Positions 1 through 8,877 of a stretch of DNA of 64,000 nucleotides are shown here, piece by piece. Both the position numbers and the translations under genes were made by a program. The notes beneath the pieces were generated by a model. It was not told where the DNA came from, searched no databases, and saw only the letters and a program-made list of their open reading frames with translations. This DNA is from Paramicrosporidium saccamoebae (lineage: Eukaryota > Rozellomycota): the NCBI GenBank assembly GCA_002794465.1, contig MTSL01000101.1:81978-145977 (forward strand), in the 5' to 3' direction. The stretch's first letter is position 1, and every line of letters begins with the position of its first letter.

Positions 1-316
1 CCACAAAGAGGGCCGCACAGCAGCCCGCAAATAAGCTCTCGTCAAAAGGCGCCGGCGAGTGTGGTTCCAAGATGACATTGGTATCGGGCAGGTCAACCAC
101 CTTTGTTGTAAGACTCCTCTCTTCTCTACCCCCATGAGACGGCGGACTATATTACGTCATAAAAGGCAGGCACGTTTGCTCGCCACGCGCATTTTCCTGG
201 AACACAACCCGGTCGATTGTCGTCTTTCCGCTCCTAAAATCAATTCCGCATCGACGATACTTTGCCAGTCCGGTGAGGAGGAAGCACAGCTTTCCCCTGT
301 CCACCTGTCCCGTCAT
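1..316 (-). CDS. Rag-family small GTPase (Gtr2/RagC-like), 3' part cut by window edge
   Basis: Partial gene read as three exons, 261-316, 156-233 and below 125, joined across introns of 27 nt (234-260) and 30 nt (126-155). The joined peptide begins MTGQVDRGKLCFLLTGLAK, followed by SGKTTIDRVVFQ. This is the P-loop arrangement of Rag/Gtr GTPases (family pattern GLRRSGKSSI then VVF). A segment TKVVDLPDTNVILEPHSPAP then stands where the family has its switch II. Rag heterodimers signal amino-acid status to TORC1 on the vacuole or lysosome (family knowledge). The normal WDFPGQ switch II is not evident, so the match rests mainly on the P-loop and length. The C-terminal roadblock part would lie outside the window. 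The start is the only ATG giving this frame. Confidence 0.5.
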
Positions 317-665
317 ACAACAAACTCAAAATACACTTTTTATTCATTCGGCCATCTTTTCCTCCTTAATCAACAAAGGCGCTCCCTCGGTCCCGCAGAT
401 TCTCGTTGAATAGGTCGCTACTGAGCATCTTTCCGCATTCCCGCCACGCTTGTGAGCAGAATAAAATCTAGGCCTTAATTAGCAAATGACTTTTACGGGG
501 ATGGATATGACCATAGTGCCAGTAAATGTCGTGATTGCCCTCACCAGTTCTCTGCTTAGACTCATGAAATTTTGACTTGCATCCAACTTTATTTACATCC
601 ACTCATGGCTAGCCACGACCACTCACCATAATCACCCAAGACCATTTAACATCCCTCACAATTAA
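317..665. other. intergenic, no gene seen
   Basis: About 350 bp between the divergently placed Rag-like gene start and the 3' end of the DUF1264 gene. I see no convincing ORF, RNA gene or repeat. Confidence 0.5.
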
Positions 666-1307
666 TCACTTGTGTTTCTTTGCAAATTGATCAGCCAGCG
701 GATGTGCAGGCGGTATCTCGATCCCGACTCTCTCACTCCTAATCTTTAACGAATCGACACCCAATTTTGCATCTCTTTTGGCCAATAACGTTCCATCGAC
801 CATCTGGTCATTGATAAGCGAGCACATTAATTTTGGCTCTCCGTATGGCAGCTTGTCTCCTCTGTCCACCTGCCAGAAATGCCACGTCTTTCCATATGTA
901 TCTGCGAGTTTTCGCATCTCAGCCTTTTCCATAATGTTAGGTACGCGAGGCATGATGAGTAGTCCTGAGGAGACTTCGTGGGCGTGGGAATGCCAGTACT
1001 TTTTCTCCTCATCCGGCATCGCTTCGAACATGGGACGGGAGATGATGTATTCGACTCCAATGAGACGCGCAGTCTTCTCGTCGGCCGTGTCGTAGATTAG
1101 ACACTGTCGCAGATCCTCGGTCAGATGGGAACAGAAATGATCGGCTATGACTTGCCGATACGGCTGCTCTGCATACCCGTGAATGCCATTGAAATGTGTC
1201 ATAATGTTGTTGATAGGCTTGAATTGTTGAACAATGGAGGATGCCATTCCACTAACATCGGTTGCCAGTGTGGTTTTCGTTGTCGGATATTCTCTATCGA
1301 CTGTCAT
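666..1307 (-). CDS. oil body-associated protein-like (DUF1264), 213 aa
   Basis: Single-exon gene whose whole length matches the OBAP/DUF1264 family. Visible landmarks are HFNGIHGYAEQPYRQ near residue 40, HFCSHLTEDLRQCLIYD near 57-75, RLIGVEYIISRPMFE, YWHSHAHEVSSGLL and KTWHFWQVDRGDKLP near 145. Plant OBAP proteins associate with lipid droplets, but the family is also found in fungi and bacteria and its biochemical role is not established. The conserved histidines and the HFWQVDRGD block are intact. The start at 1307 is an ATG and no intron is needed. The length fits the family core domain without extensions. Confidence 0.85.
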   Translation of the reverse strand: MTVDREYPTTKTTLATDVSGMASSIVQQFKPINNIMTHFNGIHGYAEQPYRQVIADHFCSHLTEDLRQCLIYDTADEKTARLIGVEYIISRPMFEAMPDEEKKYWHSHAHEVSSGLLIMPRVPNIMEKAEMRKLADTYGKTWHFWQVDRGDKLPYGEPKLMCSLINDQMVDGTLLAKRDAKLGVDSLKIRSERVGIEIPPAHPLADQFAKKHK

Positions 1308-1420
1308 TTTGGTTGCCGTACTGGAGAGCTAGGGGCTTATAAGCTACTCATTTAGGTTGAAGGTTAACTTTACTAAAATGCAGTTACTTTGTAGATGGAT
1401 AGATGGATATTGGCGCTACC

Positions 1421-2692
1421 TTACTTGCCTGGTTCTTGGGTTTCACTGTCGCAGACTATGCTGAGGCTTTGGAATGTTCCCTTTGATTTCACAAGCTGTT
1501 TCTGGATTTTAAGCGTCTCTGCAATGGCTCCAAAGGCGTCATTCCATGCACGACTATTCGGCAATTTAGACACATGATATCCATTATGGAAGTAGATGGT
1601 TAATGACGGCTTGTGCGCTGTAGTCGCAGCAATTGCAGCCGAGAGGGCCTTTAAGTTGATGGCAGCTAGACGAGCAGTGCGCATGTCCAGGAGCGGATAG
1701 AGATGTACAGACTCTATCGAGTTCTTGCCGCAGGCGTGTAAAAGAACGGCTTCGTATTGCAGCTGTACGAGACGACCAATCTTTTCACTATATTGTTGGT
1801 AGATATCTTGACATTCCTTTGGAATTTCTACACATTAGCACCACTAATAGGAGCTACTAATTCGCATAGAAAATGCTAGATCCATGGTGCTGGTGTTAGT
1901 TGCATCCGCCTCTGTCAGGTATCGTGCATCCGCTGAATCAACCTTGTGCGATTTCCGGACCTTTTCCCATATGACAATGCCGCCACTCGTCTCCAAGTCG
2001 GCGATAATCGCATCCAGCTCATTCTGCTCCAAATGTTCGCGTGTCAATGTAAGCGCATTATCGGGATGGTCTGGCAAGTGCTTGTAGGACCACTGATACG
2101 CCAAAGCAGAGTCGAAGTGGCTTCGGTCATACGCACTCAAAGTATGCCGCGAATTGAACACTCTCAGCGCCATTCCTGCCGCTGGTATGAAAGCACTTGC
2201 CGTCAGATGTCGAAGATTGATTCGGGAATAGTCCGTCGGGGTAAAGGATGGCTGTTCGAGCACCTGGAAAAGCACCCGTTTGCTGGGATCGATTTTAGCC
2301 AGCAGTTCGGGGGAGGAGAGCTGCTCCGAAACGGCATCGGTGGGGAAACGGGCAATAAATTCGCCCCGACGGGTCGACTGTGATTTAGCATGTGAGATAC
2401 GAGCTTGCTCATGCCGAGTGCGTAGCTTTTTAAGAGAATAATACGACTCGATACCAGCAGTTGAGAGGGGCGAGGCAACAATCTTGTCAGGGTCCACAAT
2501 ATGGCCGTAGAAATCGGCTTGTGAGGCGTGGCATTTAATAACCGTATCGATCACTAAATAATAGTCAAACTCGCCATTTGGGGTACATTCACGACGAAAT
2601 CTGCCGAGGTCGTCAGCCGAAGCGTGCTCTACTACCACCAACTCGTGTCCGTCCTCCGGTGGCTTGGAAAATGAAAAGACTACAGTAAGCAT
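1421..2692 (-). CDS. unrecognised protein, 413 aa, two exons
   Basis: Exons 1859-2692 and 1421-1828 are joined across a 30-nt intron (1829-1858; donor GTAGCT, branch-like GCTAAT, acceptor GTGTAG). The join turns an early stop into a continuous reading frame that runs on through EIPKECQDIYQQYSEKIGRL. The protein begins MLTVVFSFSKPPEDG and is soluble in character, with no signal peptide or membrane segment; the C-terminal third looks helical. I do not recognise a family and assign no function. Starts at ATG 2692, downstream in the same orientation from a small secreted-type gene. Confidence 0.7.
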
Positions 2693-2777
2693 TAATTGTA
2701 GTGCTTACAAAAATCCCCGTCCTCGTCCTCACTGATCGGGCCAATATTGCCACTACAGTTTCAATAAAAGCCACCCC

Positions 2778-2992
2778 TTACAAGTTATGCTTGACCTTTG
2801 GCTAAAATGTTACAACAACCAACTTTTAGGTACCAATGCCAACTTGTCCTTTATAATGGTGGGACGGCCGGTGGTCCTCGAGCTCAAATGGAAGGTGAAT
2901 TCCGGGTACTGGTCGATCATTTCGGAGACCGAGGAAGACGACACCGTGCCATAGAGGATTGCCACCGTCACAGTTGCAAGGGGAATGTGCAT
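2778..2992 (-). CDS. small protein with signal-like N-terminus, 60 aa
   Basis: Tentative gene. Exons 2834-2992 and 2778-2801 are joined across a 32-nt intron (2802-2833, donor GTACCT, acceptor TTTTAG), which replaces a stop shortly after the donor by the short tail PKVKHNL. The N-terminus MHIPLATVTVAILYGTVS is hydrophobic like a signal peptide. No family recognised. The intron fits the local pattern, which is the main support; the ORF alone is short enough to be chance. Confidence 0.35.
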
Positions 2993-3094
2993 TGTGGCGC
3001 AACAGCATCGATCGGCCGTTTAAATAGTCAAATCATACCATTGGTCCAATTGATCAATTAAACAATTTGGAATGTGCTTGGTCAAAATGTACTA

Positions 3095-3194
3095 ATTGTG
3101 AGATAATATGCTATATTGTGAGAGAGTACGCTATATTGTGAAAGAGTACGCTATATTGTGAAAGAGTACGATACATTATGTGATAGTATATCCA
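3095..3194. repeat. five-copy 20-nt AT-rich tandem repeat
   Basis: Units of 20 nt starting with ATTGTG, e.g. ATTGTGAAAGAGTACGCTAT, follow each other about five times, with divergence growing toward both ends. The array lies in the 413-bp gap 2993-3405 between a small gene and an unrecognised gene. I see no other feature in that gap. Confidence 0.85.
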
Positions 3195-3405
3195 GAGACC
3201 AGGTGTTAAAGCCAATGTATAAAACGGGTTAAAAGTAGTGACGGGCCTTGTGCTACAAACTTCATATACAGTGAACTGGACTCTAGTCTTTATTGCCAGT
3301 ACAAGCCTCGTGCATAATGGATTGAATTCTAATAGCCTTTACCACCCCCAATACAAGCTTCACTATGACTCTCAGTTCATAACATCTTTTATTAAGGCCT
3401 TCGGT

Positions 3406-4441
3406 CTAGAGACTCTCAAGAGCCGTATTAGCTGTAACCATATGCAACTGGACTCGAGTGTGCTCGTTGCGTTTTTCTGCAAAGTTTTGAAACGCATTTT
3501 CCACATAGTATGTCTCGGTATTCTCGTTGTACGGTAACACAACGTAAATATGGGGCAAACGGTGCATCTTGGAGACATTGTAAATTGCCTTTTGCAGAGC
3601 ATTCATGCAAATGGAAAAGGTGGCCTCGCCTGGATCCGAAAGGGTGCGAAGATACAGATTGCCTTGTAATTTCACGTGGACGGCCGCAAAAAGAGCCTTA
3701 ACGTATTGACCGTAGAAAAATTCGTCAATTTCGTTTTCAATACTCGCTATCGATTCAGCGTCCACTTTATGCGTATATAGACCCATACCAAAAACCACGG
3801 CGACGGAAACCGGATTGCCTGTTTGATGCACATATTTCTTCTCCTTTGTAAAGACAGTCTGTGCTCCACTGATTATCGGTGTCGGCTGCATATTAATGTT
3901 ATTCATTGCACGACGTAGCTCCAACGACGAAATGTCTTCTTGTGTCGCATACAGGGCCGAATGGTCTCCCAGCCAAGGGAGTTCATGATTGATGCAACTT
4001 GGGACAGCCTTCTCCTCGATGAGGAGTTGTTGGTAGACGTGCGCAAGGGAAGCAAAGATTTTCATGGAAGGATGTCCATTGGAGACGGTGAGGTACAACG
4101 ACCTCTGGAACAGGCCGGGATGCAGTACCTGGAACATGCACTGCGTCGTGGCTACCTTTATAAAGTTGTCTGGCAGGAGCAGTCTATCTGCATCCTAAAA
4201 TAAGTAATAGCAGATGTAGTCATACTTTATCCATGGCCCAGAGTAGAGAGACGCTCGTCTCAAACGTATTCTCACCACCAACCGAGTACGCTTGGATCAG
4301 GTCATTTTTCGCCACATATTCAAACTGACCAAGCCGATTCGAAAACTGAGAATTTAGAAACGTCATTGTTGATATTTGGCTCAATGAATATTCTCTGCCT
4401 CGATCTACTGCTGCACAAGAGTCGGTTGCTTTCAGCGCCAT
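3406..4441 (-). CDS. unrecognised protein, 334 aa, two exons
   Basis: Exons 4226-4441 and 3406-4194 are joined across a 31-nt intron (4195-4225; donor GTATGA, acceptor TTTTAG). The joined protein starts MALKATDSCAAVDRGREYSL and crosses the junction as LLWAMDK then DADRLLLPDNF. No transmembrane segment or classical motif is visible; the middle (GNPVSVAVVFGMGLYTH) and the C-terminal part (LPHIYVVLPYN) look like alternating beta and helix. I cannot name a family. The ATG at 4441 is 33 nt from the stop of the next gene in the same direction. Confidence 0.65.
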
Positions 4442-4473
4442 AGAGGGAGGTGGGTCGTCTTTGTGGAGACGAA

Positions 4474-4811
4474 CTACAGCTTAGGGATAACACTAAGAAT
4501 CATACGGTAATCCTGATATGCCTTCAAATCAGTCTCGTCGGCTGATTCAACCATCACACACGTCGTTGAAAGCTCTGCCATGAATTCTACACGAGTTGAC
4601 TACCCGTGTAAACACCAAAATTACCAAATCTGTCACTCTTATTCTCAACAATTTCTGACATTCCCAAAACATCACGAGGTTGTATATCTAGCTCCCATTG
4701 AGCCGTCCCTGGGACCAAGGGCACAGTAGTACGATTTTCATTCGTGAGCAGCGTGACTCGGAGGACTCCTGATGCTGCTACCAACCCCACTAACCCAAAA
4801 ATGAGCATCAT
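4474..4811 (-). CDS. small secreted-type protein, 102 aa, two exons
   Basis: Exons 4604-4811 and 4474-4574 around a 29-nt intron (4575-4603). The N-terminus MMLIFGLVGLVAASGVLRVT is a good signal-peptide or anchor candidate, followed by a mostly beta-like segment and the tail AYQDYRMILSVIPKL. No family recognised. Its start region overlaps or abuts that of the divergent TRM9 gene, so the two would share a very small promoter region. Confidence 0.5.
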
Positions 4812-5472
4812 TTCGACTCGCCGGGGTATGGCTGAACAGTTGGAGCGCCAGCACGTCCGTAACGTTTATGACGACATTGCGGGACACTTTAGTGCAACGC
4901 GCTACAAAGCGTGGCCGGTTGTGGACAGGTTTGTCCGAGACCGAGAAAGGGGTTCGGTGGGAGTGGATGTTGGCTGTGGGAATGGAAAGAACATGCTGAT
5001 TCGAGACGACTTGCACATTACTGGATTTGACCTGTCCATTGAGCTACTCCGGATTTGTCAAGCGCAGGGCTTTGAGACGGTACAGGGAAACATGCTTTCT
5101 CTTCCCTTCCGCACTGAATCTCAAGAATTTGTCCTTTGCATTGCAGCACTCCATCATCTTGCGAGTGAGGAACGTCGGAGACAGGCTGTGCAGGAAATGG
5201 CCCGTATTTTGACTTTGGGTGCTGAAGTATTGATATATGTTTGGGCCTTGGAACAGCCGTCCTCCTCCTCCCTGTATCGCCACCAGCTGCAATATCTCTC
5301 CGAAGACCAACAGGACGTCCTGGTACCCTGGAAGACGGGCGATGAGACGCAATTGCGCTATTATCATCTTTTCCGCCAGGGCGAATTGGAAATGCTACTG
5401 ACCGAGGCCCATCTTCATCCCGTCTACAGCGGCTATGACCGTGACAATTGGTACGTTTGTGCACGCAAATAG
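4801..5472 (+). CDS. TRM9: tRNA wobble-uridine methyltransferase Trm9/ALKBH8-type
   Basis: SAM-dependent class I methyltransferase that finishes mcm5U at the wobble position of certain tRNAs (family role, with Trm112 as partner). Landmarks are VRNVYDDIAGHFSATRYKAW near the N-terminus, motif I VGVDVGCGNGKN, ITGFDLS, GNMLSLPFR, AALHHL, and the C-terminal RYYHLFRQGELEML and WYVCARK, all typical of Trm9. The length of 223 aa (215 aa if the internal ATG at 4828 is used) equals the catalytic-domain-only form seen in yeast. The first ATG overlaps the start of the divergent small gene by 11 nt; the ATG at 4828 avoids this and gives the usual N-terminus MAEQLERQHVRNVYDD. Confidence 0.9.
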   Translation: MSIISTRRGMAEQLERQHVRNVYDDIAGHFSATRYKAWPVVDRFVRDRERGSVGVDVGCGNGKNMLIRDDLHITGFDLSIELLRICQAQGFETVQGNMLSLPFRTESQEFVLCIAALHHLASEERRRQAVQEMARILTLGAEVLIYVWALEQPSSSSLYRHQLQYLSEDQQDVLVPWKTGDETQLRYYHLFRQGELEMLLTEAHLHPVYSGYDRDNWYVCARK

Positions 5473-5473
5473 T

Positions 5474-6280
5474 TTATTTTTGCGAATCCACAAATGCAGC
5501 CCGCACCTTTCGGAGGAACGCAAAAAAGTCGCCTCCCGCATTTAGCTCATCCAGCAGCGTTGACAGTTGTGGAATCATGGGCTCACAGGACTGCACCCGG
5601 AAACGGTTGGTGGAAATGTCAATGAGAATGCTGAAACGTCGTTCCCAGTCGGCAGGATCAATGTATTTGAAGGAGAAGCGAGTTAGTCCCTCTACATATT
5701 AGTTGATGCGACAGGTGCACCAGCGACAGTATCGACATAAAGACCCATCTTTTCTTGACTCAGAATAGCAGCGAGTTGTTCCTTTAACAGACTGTTCTGT
5801 GCTTCCTGCTCTCTCTGCTCCAACACTGCGCCATAAGGAAATGTAACTATGTGTACCAGTGACTTCCCGACTAAGCTTCTCCTTCAATAAATTCACCTGG
5901 TCACGCGTCTCATTGAGTTTGCGTGCTAGCAGATTGCGCTGCGAGTCCAAGTCTTGATTGTATTTTACACCCTCCTCAAACTCTTTCTGTTCCGCCTGCA
6001 ATTCTAGCGAATAAACACAATGCGCATGAATTACCCGCCACGACGCTTTGTCGTTTGTGGACCAATCCGGCAAGCTGTTTCTTCATTCCCTCCACCGCAT
6101 CTACCATCATAGTGCAACTACATTGTTACCATGTTCCTGCTCCAGCGTCCGGAGATATTCCTCCTTGTCACTGGTTAGTACGGCCCGTCTTCCCGCTAGC
6201 CAACTGCCAAACAGCGCACCAAACTCGCTTAGCTCCGTTTTCATCTCTTCAAAATGCTGCTGCAGGGCGAGAGTGTGCAT
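5474..6280 (-). CDS. SPC25: kinetochore protein Spc25, 228 aa, five exons
   Basis: Five exons, 6130-6280, 6035-6100, 5857-6003, 5721-5825 and 5474-5691, with introns of 29, 31, 31 and 29 nt. The first half is coiled coil (EEMKTELSEF through LLARKLNETRDQVNLLKEKL and EQREQEAQNSLLKEQL). The C-terminal globular domain reads EGLTRFSFKYIDPADWERRF, then RVQSCEPMIPQLSTLLDELN and FFAFLRKVRAAF, which is the Spc25 fold pattern. Spc25 pairs with Spc24 in the Ndc80 complex linking kinetochores to microtubules. The last intron uses an unusual GTGCAC donor, so that junction is the least certain. The stop is one base from the TRM9 stop, and its ATG overlaps the ATG of ATG10 on the other strand. Confidence 0.8.
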
Positions 6281-6821
6281 GGCCGATTCAGACCGCGAGT
6301 CGGATGGTCCTGCCCATTCGGTGGAGTGTGATTTCCGTAGCATTCCCGCCCTGGAGGATCCAATCAGCGCTATGAGAACCGAAGAGTTTGAGGAAGCCGT
6401 CATGCAGTTGGTGGCATGGACCCGCGAATACAATTTGGATGCCAAAAAAACTGTCAGCATTAGTGCTGTAGACATTCACAAGTGCTATGCAACCACCTCA
6501 TCAGTGTATCTCCAATTGGACAATGATGTCCAAGTGTTTTACTCACCCTCCTTCCAAGTTCCAGTCCTTTACTTTCCATATAATACCAAATCAACTGAGT
6601 TTGGAGAGGGGAAAATCAGCTACACGGAACACCCCATCACAGGACTTCCGTGTCTGTTCCTACATCCCTGCCAAACAGCCGCCGTAATGAAGGAAATGCC
6701 ATTTGTTGAAAACTATCTCTGGGCCTGGCTTGCTGTATATGTCAAAGACGTCCCAGCCCTAACAATTCCAATGGAATTCTTTTCAAAATCGCCCAGGTCC
6801 ATCAGTGGGGGGACGGGTTAA
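6279..6821 (+). CDS. ATG10: autophagy E2-like enzyme Atg10, 180 aa
   Basis: E2-like enzyme conjugating Atg12 to Atg5 in autophagosome formation. The diagnostic block runs SPSFQVPVLYFPYNT, then ISYTEHPITGLPCLF and LHPCQTAAVMKE; the HPC cysteine is the predicted catalytic residue. YLWAWLAVYVKDVPALTIPM follows as in Atg10, and Atg3 would have a longer N-terminus and C-terminal LIR. The start MADSDRES at 6279 is chosen because longer in-frame starts run through SPC25 coding sequence on the other strand. The end of the ORF contains the left arm of an 18-bp inverted repeat. Confidence 0.8.
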   Translation: MADSDRESDGPAHSVECDFRSIPALEDPISAMRTEEFEEAVMQLVAWTREYNLDAKKTVSISAVDIHKCYATTSSVYLQLDNDVQVFYSPSFQVPVLYFPYNTKSTEFGEGKISYTEHPITGLPCLFLHPCQTAAVMKEMPFVENYLWAWLAVYVKDVPALTIPMEFFSKSPRSISGGTG

Positions 6822-6858
6822 CTGTTCTTAACCAAGAATCAAAAGAATTCCATTGGAA
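6766..6858. repeat. perfect 18-bp inverted repeat at the 3' end of ATG10
   Basis: The 18-mer TTCCAATGGAATTCTTTT at 6766-6783, inside the last ATG10 codons, recurs exactly as its reverse complement at 6841-6858 just past the stop codon (6821), with a 57-nt spacer. A transcript through both arms could form an 18-bp stem. Confidence 0.9.
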
Positions 6859-6970
6859 GAAAGCTCTTACTCAATCTTGGTCTCTCTGGCAAGTCTGATG
6901 GAAGAAGTACGTGACTCGATCCTAGTCCACAGTCTAAAGGGTACTAACTGTTATGAAACATTCGCTTATG

Positions 6971-7187
6971 ATTGGCAATCCTGATGTCACGTAGTGAGGA
7001 TGATACCACGGACTTTGTCAGACGAAAAGGGGAATTAGTTCACTGCTAATCCTAGAACAGTATGGATACACATCGCAGTCCTCAAGTGCTCGGCTAATCG
7101 ATACACCTTATCGTGCAAATACATCTTCTCCAAACTAGGGAACCATCCTCAAATACCCGACTAATCAATTCTCTGCCTCTACGTCAC
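6971..7187 (+). repeat. dispersed element, copy A
   Basis: Non-coding element in the 517-bp tail-to-tail gap between ATG10 and PWP1 (6822-7338). Blocks in order: a head GGCAATCCTGATGTCACGTA with GTAGTGAGGATGATACCAC, then TTCACTGCTAATCCTAGAAC near 7039, GTATGGATACACATCGCAGT near 7060, a copy-B-shared CTTCTCCAAACTAGGGAAC, and AAATACCCGACTAATCAATT with CTCTACGTCAC at the end. The same blocks in the same order recur in copies B-E. Nothing else is seen in the gap. Confidence 0.8.
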
Positions 7188-7338
7188 ACTGATAAATATC
7201 CTAGAATTCATCCCAGTCATATTGAGAATGGCACCTTTAATGGGATTATTTGATGAGATAGATTACTCTCGCTATTGCAATTCAGCAAACCCCTCAACCA
7301 TCATGGGAAATTTATGAAATCTACTCACTACCACTGCA

Positions 7339-8763
7339 TTATTGGGATTGTGTTTGGAACCCCTGAACAACCGCCTTGTCCTTCAAAAGATTAACGACAG
7401 TTAGGACTCCATTGCTGCCGGCCAAACTGACCAAATTGGGAGCATCGAAGCAGAATGCGCCACAGAATACCTTTCCCACGCCAACATCTCGGGAGGCCAC
7501 ACAGGCCACCTGTCCTCGCGTATTCCACAACTTTACAGTTTTGTCAGCCGACACGGTCAACAGACAATCCGGCAAGGACGGGTTCCAATCAATTGCAGTG
7601 ACGGGCTTTGGATGGGCCGCCAGGATGAACAAGGGATCACTATTCGAACCGGCCCGGGTGTCATAATATGTGACCCGACCACTCTCGTCACTGACAGCAA
7701 AACAGTGCGGCTGGTGAGGGTTCCATCGGAGACATTCGGGATCAGCGTGCAGGTTCCATGTAAGAGCATCGCTTGGCATTCGGCAGTCCAGTGACACAAC
7801 TTTGTGATCATAGCCAGCCGATGCAAAAATCGAGGCTTCTGTTGGGTTCCATTGTAGTGCTTGCACCTATGAAATAAAAAATCAACTCGACAGTAATACC
7901 TTTCCGGAATGGTGCTCCAACGACCGCAGAGCCTTTGCCTGGCTGAGATCCCACAACTTGACTGTCGTGTCAGCCGAGCCTGAAAGCAAAAAGCTCGTAT
8001 GCAGACGGTTCCAAGATAAGGTCATTACTGCATCCGTGTGCATCTCGGCATTGGTGGTGGTGGCCTTCTTGGACTTTTTGCCTTTTTTGGACTTGCCTTT
8101 TTCGGTCTGGCCCAGGACGAGGGTGGGGTAGGGGACTTCCAGGACGTCCAGGTTCCAGACTTCAATTTCGGGCTCAAAGGTACCGACAGCTGCAAAATTG
8201 CCACCCGCACTGCCGTCGAGGGAGGTGCCAATCCATTCTGTGCACAGTGGGAATGACGGCAACATGATGTCGTGGTGGACGTACAAGTTGTCGTCCTCCT
8301 CCTCATAGACATAGACTTCCAGACAGGAAATGTCATCTTCGGTGCGACAGGCTAGCAGGATATTGTCGGTGGGTCGGATATTCAAGTCATCCAAATCCTC
8401 CTCATCCACCTCAGATTCCTCCTCCGGCTTGAGATATTCGTCCTCGCCCAGAGCAGCATCATCCACGTTAGACATGGCCTGCAGCAAATCTTCCTCATCC
8501 AAATCCTCTTCGTCACTATACCCCTCCAAGTTGAATCTGGCCAGATCCTCTTCCATAGTGTCCACCTTTCTAAGAAATTAGCCATGACGAAAAAGGTACG
8601 TTTCAGCGACTTCAGTCTTTGCGAGCTTGAGCGACTCTTTGGCGTCCTCGATTTCAAATTTCGCGCGGCTCATAATGTCGGCATACTGCTCTTCGGTCAT
8701 TTCGAAGCGTTCAGGCGTGGACGCCGCTGCACCTTTGCGGATCCAGGCTGTGGCCGAAATCAT
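7339..8763 (-). CDS. PWP1: periodic tryptophan protein 1 (Pwp1), 453 aa, three exons
   Basis: Exons 8600-8763, 7900-8569 and 7339-7866, with introns of 30 nt (8570-8599) and 33 nt (7867-7899). Begins MISATAWIRKGAAASTPERF, the family start; an acidic stretch (residues about 60-115) follows, then WD40 repeats including LSGSADTTVKLWDLSQAKAL and LLTVSADKTVKLWNTRG. A lysine-rich loop GKSKKGKKSKK lies between blades. Pwp1 is a nucleolar WD protein of 60S ribosome assembly. Length is close to the yeast and human proteins. Tail-to-tail with ATG10 across a dispersed-element copy. Confidence 0.9.
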
Positions 8764-8877
8764 CCCAGACTTCTATGAACCCTGGTCGCCGGTTGACAAA
8801 GTCTGTTTATACACCACTGTCGGCTACAAAGGTCCAGTGATCACGTACCTCGTGTGGTGGGGCCCATCTAGACGTTA

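Noticed and set aside
59-409. 116-aa plus-strand frame at the window start
   Set aside because: Starts at GTG, lacks family features, and the minus strand gives a Rag-type P-loop protein with normal introns.
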